The notes under the pieces were generated by a model. It was not told where the DNA came from, searched no databases, and was given only the letters and a program-made list of their open reading frames with translations. 64,000 bases of DNA from Phorcus lineatus (Eukaryota; Mollusca; Gastropoda; Trochida; Trochidae): assembly GCA_921293015.1 (NCBI GenBank), contig OV121090.1, positions 20,350,304 through 20,414,303 of the forward strand, written 5' to 3'. Positions 1 through 14,500 of the stretch are shown one piece after another; within the stretch, counting starts at the first letter, position 1; each line of letters opens with the position of its first letter. Made by a program: the position numbers and the translations under genes.

Positions 1-3000
1 CTGTGCTACAGTGCCTTTAAGCCAATGGTACTTTCCCTGTATGACAACTTTGATCTATTGCAGAATCAGTAAAACTGACGCCAGGAAGAAACTTGGATCA
101 ACTATTTCTATTTTGGATTAACGTTTATGAAAAACTTCTTCTTGTAGAATATATGCATAAACAATGTAAGAAAATCATGTGCAATGTGTAATGCTAAATG
201 TAACTATCCTAATTGACGCTGCATATCTGATTTTGCAGAAATATAACATTATGTTTGTTTATACAAATCATTAACTCAGTTATCAGTCCCAAATTGATGC
301 TTGTTAAATATTCTCTTTTAGCAGAGGGTATTCACCATCATCCATCCCTCTCATGGCTTCACTGTTTAGCTTTTTTGTATCTCGAACCCACAATTTTTTC
401 TAAAAGAAACGAAGGCAAAAGGTTCTAAGTGAATGCATAACGACTCTCAGGAATACAGACGAAATCGTGAAAGGTTTATGGAACAGATCGAAGTGTTTAA
501 CCTCATCTTGAGAGACAGCTACTTCAGTTCACACTCCTATGACCTTTGAAGATAGTGACAGTGTCATTTTGGTCTCAACTTGAAACACTGACTCTTGACG
601 GCCATCCATCACTGTGATTATATCTGTAACTTGATCATGCAACCAAATCTGACTTTATAGATTTCTCTAATTGAATGACTTAGATATAGGTATTGAATTT
701 TATGTGAATGTTGCTACAGTGAGCATTGACCGTATACATTATACTATTGAACAACTACAATAATTATATTACTCCAAGGAATCATACACATCTTTGAGGG
801 TTCATATTGAAAATAGCATTCCTACACCAAATCTACCTTACTTACAAAATATTGCAGGAGAGCCAAACGGATGCAGATTACATTCTTTTATCTAACGAAC
901 CCTTTTAAACTTTTAAACTACCAGGACCAAATGGTAAAATGAACTAAGTGAATCCGTTGATAAAGAAACAAGGGAGAAGCATCGGTACATAACTTTTACA
1001 GCCTATAAAAGTGTAAAATACTTTTGGTTCCAATACAGCAGTATTGCATAATTCTTGCCAACTAATGATTTGTTATTAAATATAAAAATCTAATATTACA
1101 TTAAATTCTCCTGCTGTAGTTTTGAGATAGGCACAATATTGCACAATGATACGAAATCTGGAAGGAAATAGAAATGGTTACAAGACAAAATTGGTGCCAC
1201 AATGACTTTTTCAAGTAAACATTATGAAATAAAGTAATTAATTGGGAAGCAGTATGATTGGTTTCATTTGCAATCAGTCCATGCTGGCATTCATTGGAAT
1301 AAGTAATTACTGTTACAGTGGTATGTTTCATAATCAGAAACCTCATTAATAGATAGTGTCCCTTGAGTCTCGTTTTCTTATCATTTTATTCATTACACGA
1401 CAGAACCAACTCAATTCATTCCTTTCAATAAACTGTGGTATATCTCACAAAACCATTAACCGTGTTGTAATGTTCAGTTTTCGTGTGTTTCGAGTGGCAC
1501 AAAGAAACTTGCAGTAAATACATTGGAGGAAGAAACGTTGAACATCGAGCCAATTAGGCATAGGTCTTGCTAGCTACTCTAACGACATATTACAACCACA
1601 TTTAATTGTTGAATAGAGAATGGGTGGTATCGATTTAAAAGTTAGTTGTTGCAAGAGTTACAGAATCATATCACACCAAAACGTCACACATCTACACATA
1701 AATTAGAAATTGAAATATCCACACGACTCGTTTTTCATTATTCTAATTCATAAATGTTTCCTAAAGATGTAAAACTTTCAATTTATTCACACATTTGCCT
1801 GTTAATCTGCATTCATTATAATAAGCTTCTTGGTGGCATTTTGAATAATTTCAATACCTTCTTATTTGATTTCATTCAATTTTAGTAATTGCATAATAAT
1901 CATGTTTCATATTGTTTTTACATGAATTTTTCACATTGGCCCATCGGGTAGACCAACTTTGAAACTTTGTATATTGTTTATTGTTACTTGGGTCTGAAAT
2001 GGATGAAGGTGTAGTGTCTGTACATGACATTAGACAATCATTTTCGTAAATAAGAGTATGAAAAGATTATCAAACAGCACTAGTGATGCCTTGAGGGAGT
2101 ATCTCAAGTCAACTCTTCGTTGAATCCAAAATAGACTATACAACATATATTATATATATAGTACAACAGGTTTAGTTTTATACGAAGGAAATTATCACAG
2201 TCACTCAGACGTTTCCCCGCAAGAAATTATATGTTAACAATAGCTTGTATTGACAACTCATCATTTAGCTAATGAGTTTCTGACAAGAAACAAGATTGGA
2301 ACAGAAGGAACAATGTCTCTGGAATGCACAATGGGTTAGAACAGGCGTGCTCTAGACAGTCGTTGAAGAAATGAGACGGGAATGAACACTAAGGTGACAG
2401 GGACCCATTTGAAATAATTAGTCTGGTGCAATTCTGGTAACAGACTTTATGATGGAGAAAAACATTAGAATGAGTGAGCTAGATAGTAATATTAATGTTC
2501 TTTCAAAACTATTGCAGTCATTCAACGCCCAGATGAAGATAAGTGTGGACAGATGAAGGTGAAAATGATCGAAGAAACAACGAAATTTATATGTCAACAT
2601 GATTGATCCGAGACTCGGAAAGTTGATTAACTTAACATAATTGTAAGCTAATCAACACTAAAATATACAATAGCTCAACAAAATTGTATATGTTTCGTTA
2701 AATGTTATCCAAAGGTGTTCTTTCTAAAACAGAACCTGTGGCTAAGAATAATACTGAAATTATGATGTTAAAATGCAAAAGATTGTAAAGATTGAGTTTA
2801 CATATGAGTTTTGATTTTTCAAACCAGGTTTGTAAGGTTATTTGCCGCTACTGACATTGACAATGGGCTTAATTGAGGGGATTATGAATAGTTATTATTT
2901 TATAAACGTCACCTATGGTAAATGCTTTAAGTTGATCTTCCAGAGTAATTTCATGCCAATGCCTATTGTCTTCATTACATGTTAACATAGTTATTTCAGT

Positions 3001-4360
3001 ATCATTATAGGTCTGCGTGATCAGAGAATAGTCACTGTACACACTAATGAGTAAGAACTCTGACATTAAGAATTTGGATCATTTCTGAATAACTGCAACC
3101 GTGAATATGATTAATCAGTACTCATGATTAATACGAGTCTCAGTGGGAAGCAATGACGTCAGAGAGACATACATACATACAATAGTATACAGCTTGCAAC
3201 CTTATGCCATTCTTTTTTATAATCATGTAAAATTATATCTGTGCTTTCATTTTTTGGTTCGATGGGTTTTTAAATATGTTTTTATCCGTTATCATGGATA
3301 AATGATAAGATATACTAAAGAGACTGAAGAAAAATTTATTTCCCAAAATATTTGTTGATGCAAATAATATTTACTTCAGAAATTAAAACATGTTGATCAA
3401 CTGGATTCAATCTCGGTCACCCCTAGCTTAATGTTTTGATACTATTACAATCAGCCCTCCTCACTGATACCCTATACTAAAATTACCCGCACTGAATATT
3501 GTTAAGAAATAATGACCAAATAATATAAACGGCTTTATAAGAGTTGTGGAAATATGTTTGGTAACGCTGAAAAAAAATAGTTCCTTCAAGCGCTTGTTAA
3601 GAAATTTGAATTTGAAATATCCGAAATTTGTCCTGATTGGCTGTGAAAACTTGCGAGCTACAGATTTTCCTGATGAAGACGCTCGGGGGTTATTGTGAAG
3701 AGCATTTGGACATTAAACTCTGGGTGACCAAGAATGAACTGGATTATGAGAAAAGGGGTCGCGTTTCCAGTGAAAACTGTAGTTTCATTTTTGTGTGAAT
3801 GCCTTACAAACATATCAGGAGGTGGCGGATTCGCGTAGCTAAACTGAAATACGTTCATCTAAAAGATCCGTGTATTGATTTTAAAAGGATTGTATTGCAA
3901 TATGTAACTTTCAGTTTCGCTTTCGTGAGGTCACATTTTTCCGTTTTAACGTGCTTCAGTGCCGTAAACCCTCAAAATGATTTATCGTTATTTTAAGGGT
4001 TTTTTCCCATACAATCAGAATGTAAGGATTCTGTTGACATGAATAGTTTCACATTTAGAAATGTCTGATGTTCACTCTGTTTAGATACTGATTCAATAAA
4101 CTGGGATTATCAGTGAATAGTACCAGCTTGTGCCATTGGCTTTGTAGGTCTCCAGGCTTCATATGATATATCACATAAGGAGGAACAGGGACGAAATTTG
4201 TAGGGTCACCAGAAATTAAAATAACAAGCAGACAAAGGCGGCCAAGTTGTTATATTGAACAAAAGTTCAGAAGCTTCAATAAACCCTAAATAACTCATAT
4301 TCTTAGTAGAAAATTTTCATAAGCTGATCATTTCGTTTCGTTGTGCTTAGCGGTAAGATT
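1..4360. other. Gene-free AT-rich sequence
   Basis: Reading frames on both strands are short and show no signal peptide, domain or plausible splice structure. I see no RNA gene and no clear repeat boundary here. It is probably intergenic or part of a very long intron. Confidence 0.5.
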
Positions 4361-4369
4361 TAACGTTCA

Positions 4370-4870
4370 ACCTTGGAAACAGTATTTTGACTTGTGTTTC
4401 CATGGAAACAGCTCAACATAATAATTGTTCAATACACAAAGTTTCAATGAGCTAGACCTTATCGTTTTTTAGTTCTGTTACGGAATCAAAATTCTGAATA
4501 ATTTTTCCTTGAAAAAGGCCAAAGGAATAAGATGAAAGCCGCAAAAGCCACCAATACATATGAAGATACTCAACCTAGAAAGTTTCAATGGACTATGCCT
4601 AAGCGTTTATTTGTTCTGAACCGGAAACAAAAGTCCCAGTTGCGTTTCCATGGAAACGGCCAAAAGGCACCAGTTAACATGCTGATTGTTCCACATATCA
4701 ATGAGATAGGTCTCATGATTATTAGGTTGTAGGCCGGAAACAAAATTCTAAGTTGAGCTTCTAAAAATAGTCAAAAATAAACGTAGGAAGGCAATGAAAA
4801 CCCCAAAAGGTACCACTTCTCATGATGATTGTTCCCCATGGCAAGTTTTAATAGGCTAAGCCTTCTGGTA
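4370..4870. repeat. Degenerate tandem array, period about 110-150 bp
   Basis: Diverged copies of the same block recur: 'agtttcaatgagctagacc' near 4441, 'agtttcaatggactatgcc' near 4581, 'atcaatgagataggtc' near 4697 and 'agttttaataggctaagcc' near 4843. They are separated by blocks rich in 'ccatggaaac' and 'aaaaggcacca'. The short open frame at 4532-4732 is a by-product of this repeat and should not be treated as a gene. Copies are too diverged to fix exact boundaries by eye. Confidence 0.5.
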
Positions 4871-4879
4871 TTTCAGAAA

Positions 4880-7800
4880 AATCTATTAACCGTAATCCCC
4901 ATCAGAGTTCAGATTTCTTAGCATTATGCTACTAGAGAAGGAGGTGAAAATATGGTTTAAGAGAGAAGCCGATGTGGACCATTTTAGGGTTCACAGGGTC
5001 ACCACACTTTATGTGATACTCCTCATGAGCAAGGAGACTGTTCGAAAGAAAGAATGGTCTTTTACTTTTGAGAAAGAAGACAAAAACAGAATTTAAGGGG
5101 TTAGCCGATGTAGTAAAAATTAGGAATCTGTACATGACTGTTCAAAAGCATTGTTACAATAGGGCTTCCGGTGGCATCTTCAACTAGTAACAGGTACCAT
5201 TTGAGCAACGCAATTACAATACATGGTCTATTATTACGCCAGCCCTAAGGACTTGCTAAGGTAGGCCTTGCCGCATTTCCAGTAGTTTTCTTTGCTTGTC
5301 GCCAAAGTCCACTGAGAAATCATGTGAGAATTGCTACTTTCCGCCGAAGAAGGCGCTGCACTGAAAACACGAATTTTGACTGGTTGGTAATGAGCCAGTG
5401 ACAGAGACTAGTGCAATTTAAAGCCATGCTAGGGAAGATGCGCAATTACACAACCAGCAATCTTTGACAAGTTGAACGTTGCATAGTCGATTATATTTGA
5501 AACGGAAACTTGAACGATGAGAGGGATGATGATAATGCATCTAATATTTGTTGTAATGAATCCAACGGTGATAGTTTAATAAATATGTTAAGGCTTCAAA
5601 AGTCTTAACAGAACCTGCACAGTAGGTTGCGATTGGCATGTGGTATTTAACTTTATTATTTATAAGCACATAATAGATCAACAGTAAAAACGTACAATGT
5701 ATGTACACATGACAGTATAATGATAATATGAAGCTGACATTTCCCTATGTCGCTGTGACACTACCTTGTTCCAAATGTGTTACAAAACAAGCGATCATCT
5801 TTCTTCCTATACACCGAATCAAATTAACTAATGTCACAAACAACCTTAAGCGTTGATCTTACAGGGTTCTTTTATTAAATAACGTTGCTCTATTTCTTCC
5901 TGAAAACATAAACAGGCTGTTTGAATTTCCTCGAGAGCAATGGTGGGGACAATCAAATTGGACAGCAGGTTTTTAGAACGACGCGTGTTTGGTCTGGTCG
6001 AAGGGTAGCAGCCAGTCCAAATTATAGTCGTTCTTACACTTGTAGTTCCAGACGATGCTCGCAAGTTTCGCCGAAATGTAAATCCACAATAGTATAGCCA
6101 GGTTTCTCCCTGCAGAAATACTGGCAACTGTGAAATACTTTTGAATCGCCTCACATCCCCTTTCACACTTGCTGTCTACTTCTCACCGCCTTTCTTACGT
6201 CTCTTTCCTAAACCTTTCGATCCTTTTTTCTTCCTGATCACTCAAATCTTTTTAAGATGATTTTGACTCAAAAATCGAACTCACTTACATGTATGGTAAA
6301 AATTCAGACAATCATTAGTCGCTTTCACTAGGATGCTGATTTTCAGGGAAAAAACGAATTCTTAATAGATAAACACATTTTTTTAAAGTTTGACAGATTT
6401 GACCCAAACAACATACTCTGTGCCTCTTTAATCAAACTAGTCATCTATAATATTGATATCATGCAAAAGATAAAAGCGGGCATTGAAATAGGAAAATTAT
6501 AAAGATTTTGACGTTTAATTATTTGAGCAGGGTGTAATTTTCCTTTCTCTACAGGCCCTTTATTGATTGATATTCCACTACGAGAAATGCATTAATAATT
6601 GAGCTGTCATGGTTAACCTTTTTAAACCAAAAACTTCTCTGACACTAATGTGGAGCAATTACTCTAGATTAAATTGCCAAACGGTTTATTTTATCCACAA
6701 TGTATTTTGCCGAGGAAGGAAAAATTAAAATTTTCGATTGCAGTATTTATTAGGAGCTGAATGTAATTAGTTTATTTCACACACAGTTAATTGAGGACCT
6801 AATATATATCAATGTGTAAGTTATATAAGCCATTATATTATACAGCTTCATACAAAAGTTTGTTCACATACCTGCCTATCGTAGTGCAAATATCATGTAA
6901 TTTGGCATTGCTTAAACGAAACGTATAATTTTTGAAATTCCATTAAAGAAGATAAGATCCATTGCACCTTAACGCAACCGTATGCCATACCCAACAATTA
7001 ACCGTATTAGTTTTTGGCAGGTCACTTAAATTACCAGGGGTCAAAATTTCGAAAAAAGTAAATTTTATTTTTTCCTACACAATGCTTTAAAAGGGATTAA
7101 CAAATTCAAAAACAGGTTATGTTTGTTCGTTTCCATCAATTCAATATGACTTTGCTGATTTTTTTCTCAGAGAATCGAAATTGAATACTTTAATCGAAAT
7201 TTTAATCGGAATTTTGAAAATGTGACCCCTTCTGTCATTTTGATCATGCTATAATTCGAATTTCAGCACGAGAGACTAGACAATCCAAAATAACGTTGAA
7301 AAATGGCTATTTTACACATTGACAATTACATATCCTTTGTCAGTTCTACTGAAGTTATTTTATTGACGTTCAAACCAAACCCAAATTACATGTTATTTGC
7401 ACTAAGATACAATAGTAAGTGAACAAACGTTTGATATGCAGCTGTAGTAATTTTTTTTATGTAATCATCACTACCTTTACAATGATATATTTACATGTAT
7501 ATGAGAAAGTTGGTTAAAAACACCTACGTTTATCATTATTTTGCTCCTAAAATATCTCTGGATTGTCAATTCCTCGCGTGATTCCATTTGATTATACATA
7601 TGTTACTCTGTTATGTTCGAGCTTGAGAAAATTTTAAGAAGATATTTTTTCAAAAAACGTGCTTTCAAAGCAAAGGTTGTGACTTGTTGAAAAACCATCG
7701 TTTCATGTCACTTTGACACAATCCCTCAACATAAGTAAGAAATCGATTAATAATACTCCGTGTCTCACGTTTTCTTATTGGAAGATGAAGAAATAGTCTG

Positions 7801-8135
7801 CGATGTTTGCGATACATCCTTTGTAAGGAAGGAGAAAAACTTCAGTTTCTTTATCTGTACATCATCAACTGTAAATGCAATGAATCAAAGACTTATACTT
7901 TCTTCAAGGTGATTTCATCTCTTTGATGTTCCTGTAAATCTCTGATATTTTTCCTCCCCAGCTGTAACCTTCGTCAGTGCTATGACCGTACTATCATTAC
8001 AAGACGGTATACAACAGCTGAACCAATAAGTTAAGATTATAAGGGAAGATTTAGGTGGAATTTCGGGCACATGGACAAGTAAAGCACACTCTTTTTACGG
8101 CATAGATGTGCGTAGCTTTATTAAGATACAGAGGC
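4880..8135. other. Gene-free sequence with one exon-like patch
   Basis: Mostly AT-rich without coding signal. One GC-richer patch at 6038-6170 on the minus strand is discussed in the findings. A block near 6380-6435 ('aaagtttgacag', then 'actctgtgcc' and 'ctttaat') recurs near 53315-53365, so at least one dispersed repeat is present. Confidence 0.4.
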
Positions 8136-8142
8136 TGAAATG

Positions 8143-8579
8143 GCAGTCTGATTAAGATCGACCGTGTTCCGAGGTATAAAAGTTTTTATTGACTAAAGCG
8201 GGATTCAAACGTCTTCTGCCAGGTGCTTTCCTCTCCATAACGGTCTGAAAGCATCCTCCTTGCTCTCACGTTCTTACACCAGTGTAGCGCAGACAAAACC
8301 TAGTCAACCAATCACACCTACCCGTTTAAAATAACGACAGCGGCGATAAAGGTTAACGAATGGCAAACGGGAGTTACTTGCCCCTAGATACTGATATCCA
8401 AAGCTTTTGCCGCTGTCATTGAAATTGGGTAGTTGAGATTGCGTCAGAACGTGCGATCAAGGGAGTGCTTTCAGACCGTTGTGGAGAGGACAACCTCTGA
8501 TAGAATACGTTCGAATCCTCCTTGAGTTAGTTTTTAAAACTTTTATTCCTCGGAACACGGTCGATTTTAATCAGACTGC
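8143..8579. mobile_element. MITE with ~130 bp terminal inverted repeats and 7 bp TSD
   Basis: The left arm starts 'gcagtctgattaagatcgac' and the right arm ends in its near-perfect reverse complement, 'aatcagactgc'. The inverted similarity continues inward for about 130 bp through 'ccgtgttccgag', 'ctctcca' and 'ggtctgaaagca'. The element is flanked on both sides by the direct repeat TGAAATG (8136-8142 and 8580-8586), as expected of a target-site duplication. The roughly 170 bp centre has no open frame. The 437 bp size, long arms and lack of coding fit a non-autonomous cut-and-paste DNA transposon. Superfamily is uncertain: 7-8 bp duplications would point to hAT-like or related transposases. 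Confidence 0.85.
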
Positions 8580-8586
8580 TGAAATG

Positions 8587-11500
8587 AATGTCCATCCCTA
8601 AGATAATGGCATTTCAGGGCTTTTATGACAGTATGCAGCACATATCAATAGTGAAACAGCAATGATTGATGGTTGCTGCACCAAGTGATGCCCAAAATCG
8701 GAAATATGAATCAAACAGCAATATCAAAGGGACAACCTCGTTCTGCTCTTCGTTCCCACACACCATGCATGTCCACTTACAGTTCATATCACCTCTACGG
8801 GTTTGGTCACACCGAGATGTCGCTGTAATTAAGACGGGCGGACTTGAATAGAAGCTGCGCATGCGCCAGACATGAAAGGGACTCTTCTCACAGGCACGGA
8901 TGCTGAGATATTGATTAACACAGTTCTTTACCAATGGAATAGCAATAAGTAGTAAATATAAAGCCTTATACATACAGCGTCTATTTGTTTCGCTTGTCCT
9001 CATCGTAATATCCCAACGACTAACTTGCATTGCTATCACGTAATTTTATACCATAGATATTATTGGCCAGACATACAGACAGCCATTTCTTCATTTAAAT
9101 GAATTTATTAATTAATTAAGATTGTTTAACATATCATAAAAAGTTCATGTCGGTAATGAATATTGCTTACCCATGTTTAATTAATTGATTTGAATTAGAA
9201 ACCCATATAATATATAAGGAATGCTAACCGATATGAAACTATATCTCTTTGGTAAGGGTTACCATACAAATCGTGCTCAATTGGATAGCTAGTCCATATA
9301 AAACCATATCATTGCATAGACATGTGATCTGATAATTCATGAACGTTCATGACCTTTCAACAGTGACCCGGGTGTTCTCAAATGACTGGTAAATATAATA
9401 CATGACACGTAACACATATCATCACACACGATGTCGTTGTGTATGGAACAAATATCCCCAGGTACTCTTGGGTGACATTTTAGGAGAGTACCAATATTAG
9501 TGGGGTTTTGGGAGGATGTAGCGTTTGAAGTTACGCCATCAGAATCTGAAGCTTACATTAATCACTGGTGTTGTAAGTGTACAAATTGCACATAAATCAT
9601 TAAAATCCTTGAGACATTCATGCCATGTATATCATAGCTGTAAAATAATCCGTCCGAAGATACTCTACTTTTTCCCTTTACTGAATCCTATAACCTTTTT
9701 TATAGCGCTGTGATTGTGTAAATCACCTGAAGCATTGCACTTAACAAGTTTACGATCGATTTAAGACACGATTTAAGAAATATTTGGTGTCACATGAGAC
9801 TTAAAATCTACCTCAGTTTACCGAGCAGTACAAATTGGTACCAGGTTTAGTATTGATGACAATGGTAAAGAGGTAAAGTAAAGAGCGAATTAACCATGCC
9901 CTTATTGCTGCATGGATACAAAGCATTGTATATATCCACATCATTATTTTCAAATTTCCAATGCTAACTGATTCTTGCATAAGAAAGTTAAAGCAACCTT
10001 CTCGTCTATTCTTGTTTTTCTGATATATATTTTTGATTTCACCCTTCTCATAACTGATGTTATAAATATCAGTAGAAAGCCTTTTGTATGTCTAGGTCTT
10101 GATCCCTAAATAGTTTACTGGTGTCTGGTTTATACTTTCAAAGAGGAACATGTGATTCTTTCCCTTTGATCTCTCTTATGACTGTCTTATAAGGAAGAGA
10201 TAGGATATTCCTGCATTCACAAAACACCTTTGTCTCGTTAGAATAACGTATCAAAGAGATGCACATGACATTCACATAATCTTTATGTCAAGGTATTTGA
10301 AGGAGAAGTTGACTATTGTCTGTGTGAAATATAGAACATCAATCGAATGTACACCTGCTTCCTTTTACAAAAACTGTATTTAAAAAATATTATTCAAATA
10401 TAATAAAATATGTTTTCTTATTTTATTGTTCTAGAATGGTTAAGTTTTTCTAGAATTTTGAAGTCTTTGACAATTGAATATTAGATGAGGAAGGAACTGA
10501 TAAAATGTTTTTAAAAGAAGCAATATGAATCTAAAGAGTTTAAAGGGGCAGTAGCATGTCTTCTGAACATTTTATTTCTTCATTTTTTTACCATATAAAT
10601 ATTGGTTCGTGGCAGACGTATCTTTGTCAGATCTTATTAATCAATCCGGTCAGCAAATTATCAATTATCAAGCAAAGACCACTAGCGGCCATGTTTGTGT
10701 GAATGGGAAATGAATTCGCACAGCATACATGCACATGGTGTTTTCGTTTTAGAACTGCTTATTTCGATTAAAAACATTGTCTTGCAATTTGCATTTGGTT
10801 TCCGTGAGATCACTTTATCATCTAAAAGAATTTGCTAATTCCCCGTTTAAAGGATTATCATGTTTATTCATTTCCTGGACTGTGTACTACATTGAAAGGT
10901 GCAGAATAATACTTTTACCAATGTGCATCTGTGTTATTATGAACAGAGAATACTCTTAAATCTGTTAATTCTCCCCGTAGTGTAAATTTATCAGTTAAAT
11001 TACCACTTTTCGGAGTTTATATGAAGATATTTCAGAACACATTGAAATGGTTGAAAAGGGGATGATAAATACAGATGTTTGACTTTTGACGCTTGACATT
11101 TGGGAACAAATTGTACCACTTAACAAGCTTAAAACGAGTGCATATTGCGTCCAATATTGGTTAAAATTATTGCAAAAATTGTCTCAAACAAGACGTCCGA
11201 AGTAATGAGAAAAAGTAATTAAAGCCCGGATTGTTCTTAAGTACATACAAGAAGTATGGATGACAAAACTGTTATTGAGTGTGCTGTATTATATTTTCCC
11301 CACTTCTATGCTTTTGTTTCGATATTAAAACGAATTCCATGAAAACTGCGGAGCGGAGGGATATCAATATTAATACATATCAATACGCATGACATTCTTC
11401 AATGCTTCAGGGGAATATAGGAATACAATTTAATCACGTCTGTAGCATGTTGTCCCTGATTCTGATTCCCTTGATAATACTGCATGGCATGTCAAATGGA

Positions 11501-14500
11501 GATGTCAATATTTTTTTTCGCCGTTATGCACTTAATGTTAATGTCAACGCGCAGCTTGTTTGTTGGTTTACCGCAAATACATGCCATTAGAGATCTTTTC
11601 TCCGATCTCTTTTAATTGTCTTATGAGAAATTTCTATCATACATTTTTAAAAAGTTTGATATGGCTTTAGTTCGATACTAGACTACTTTTCAGCCGATAC
11701 ACTTATTATTTCAGTTCTATTTGAGCTTCGAAACATTTGTTTTATTGAAGGTAAACTCCGCATAAGTTATAGAAAGTACACAATGACCTCTCTGTAAACA
11801 GAATATCAAGTTGGAAAGTTCCTTGCCCAAATTGATAAAACGAGTTTTTCGAATTAGATAATTCAAAGAAAACACATGGTGGATTGATTTACATGTGAAC
11901 TTAGATTTTGCTGAGAAGTTTATGTGCTGTGAGAATTGGAAGAAAATGAATTGTCTGACCTATTTGTTAAAATTACGTATTTCTATGTGTCAAGTCAGGC
12001 TTCATCAACCGTTGTAGAAATATTTCTAGGACAGTTTCATGTCCTCGGGGTGATTTTTATAAAGATTTGAACCAGGGAAAAGGGAAAAACCTTTCTCAAA
12101 CTTAATTAAGATGGTGCTCCTTGTATAGCTTCATTGAAAATACGTCGGGGTTTTCTTCATTGTATATAGAGAAAATAATATAATTACATTCTTTTTGATT
12201 ATGTAACATGTGAATTTTATTTTCCTATCAACAACAATATATGAGAATTTAATTACATGGTACTTTACTTCCCACCTACATGGATATGTAATGATATAAT
12301 AATATAATAATTCAGAATTTGTCATGGATTCATTTTAAAGTTAATTTAGGTACATTCACATTTGAACGACGGTGCTTTGCTATGCAACATTGTTATATTT
12401 GAGATTACACTATCGCTATGAAAGGTACAAATTCACCCTAAGGGAGCACTGGACCGCCAACATTGACCGTACTATCAGCTGACGAATTCGCCTATCTCCC
12501 CTTGACACTATCTGAATGGCATGTTTCTCTAATGTAATAACATCCACCAAATTAATTACCTTTTTTCAGCGGCTGTTACTGATGAGTATGTAATGAGACA
12601 CCAGGGATGACCTATATGAGCATGAGTTCTTGCAGTCACACGGACTGCGACTGTGGTTGTAATTAATAACTTCTGTTGGAACTCGCTCCATGCCTTATTA
12701 TGCCAATGATAGCATCAATGAAAGAATCTTTAATTTTCACACAGTTCACTCTCGTATTTTTCGATGTTTGAACTGGTGATATTGTTAGAAATTTCATTGT
12801 GAATGTTTTTAGTTTGTTAAAAACCTAAATATGTCATATTAGACATCCTTATCTTCTCCTTCATCCCTTTATTTTTCTGTGTGTATATATTCGTGTGCAT
12901 ATATTGCATTTCGATATGACGTGTCAACCCTGTAAATAGTAGGGGGCTTCACCAAGTTAGATCACTTATACCCTTCTGAATATGTACGTTTTAATGAAAC
13001 CTCAATATTAATGTTCTTCAATTTCACATGATAAAACTATATTTGAAAGCTATATTTTATACATTACGTCTTATGTGAAAGGTATATAGGACAATTTCGT
13101 TTTGAAAGTAAACAAAATAAAGGGAAATGATAACATAACAAGATCCGGTCTTTTCAGCAGGTTGTGTCTTGATGTGCTAGAGAAAGTTAGTGGTTAAATT
13201 AAATATAGGGATGAGTAAGCTTTAAGCAACGTAACTACGCAAATGCGAGTTCATTATTATTCTTAATAGATGAACTTACTATAATTTAGTTGCCAATTCA
13301 GCACTTGCTTATGCGGATGGCTAAAGCTAAAGCTAAGCTTGTTTCTGTAATTTTGATTGAGTTTTTAGAGTAAATAATGCACATAAATAAATGGATCATT
13401 TCAAATCAGAAGCATTGCTTATATCAAAATTTTGAAACAATAGGAATAGGTTGTCTTATCCATTATTTGTAGCATTTCTGAATGTATGTCCAGTAATGAA
13501 AACTTTGAAATGGTCATTGTTCTATATGCTGTAAAATACCAATAATATTAGCATGTGCAATGGTGTAAAATGATAGAATGAATAGCTTGACTATATAACA
13601 ATACCATCATTGTTTAATCAAATAAACCTTAAGTTTTGATAACCTTGTTATCTAATGTTGCCACTATTTTAATGATTGATTTATCACTGTGATCGTTAAT
13701 TCTGGACCGAAGACAGTTGATAGACATACATGAGTTGCAATCATGCAATAATTTCATTAACAGACAAGTTTCCCTAGTGGCTCGTCCTTCTTTGATGCTG
13801 TTTTATCATTTTTATTACCGTACGTGTTAATTAATTATCTACTGATGAGTAGAATTGACACTGTGATTACAGTCACACCAATAATACATTATACTGTTAT
13901 CAGCCACATAACACATAACAGGTGATATTGATGAAAATAAAATATTACCACGCATAGTCTCTTTTTATGAGTACACTTACACCAATTAAACATTATTCAG
14001 TTTCTTATATAGCTATTAGTAATTTTAGAATGTGGTAACGGTGTAAAATAAACAGTGCACAGTTTAGAGACAAAGGTTTAATGATGTTAGAAAAAAATTC
14101 ACTAAAAGAATACAAGAAAAAAGTAATTAAAATGTTCTGCATATTCAAAACAATATAACAAATTGAAACCTTAGTAAGTGAAAATAGCACTCACGGAAAT
14201 CAAGTCCATAAGTGTGAAATGGATAAGAGGGTTATTTCCATATGTGGGAGACAAAGTGCGTTTCATTAGCAAATTTTGTTATTTTAGAAACTGGAAATGC
14301 TATGGGAAGAAATCAGGCGGACATTACAAGGCTTCTGAAACAGACCAGCAAAACATGTTGATTAATCTTTGAATTTATAATGCCATATGCATCAAAAGGA
14401 ATTTAATTGAATACGTGCTTTAAGCCACAGATCACGTGTCATCAATAATACTTGTAAAATAGTTGTATGGGATACACAGTGATAAACAAACTAAATAAAG

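Noticed and set aside
4532-4732. Short open frame with ATG
   Set aside because: Produced by the degenerate tandem array at 4370-4870.
8623-9039. 138-codon open frame on the minus strand
   Set aside because: No domain, no signal peptide (hydrophobic stretch is internal), odd composition and no splice context. More likely chance openness in a GC-richer patch.
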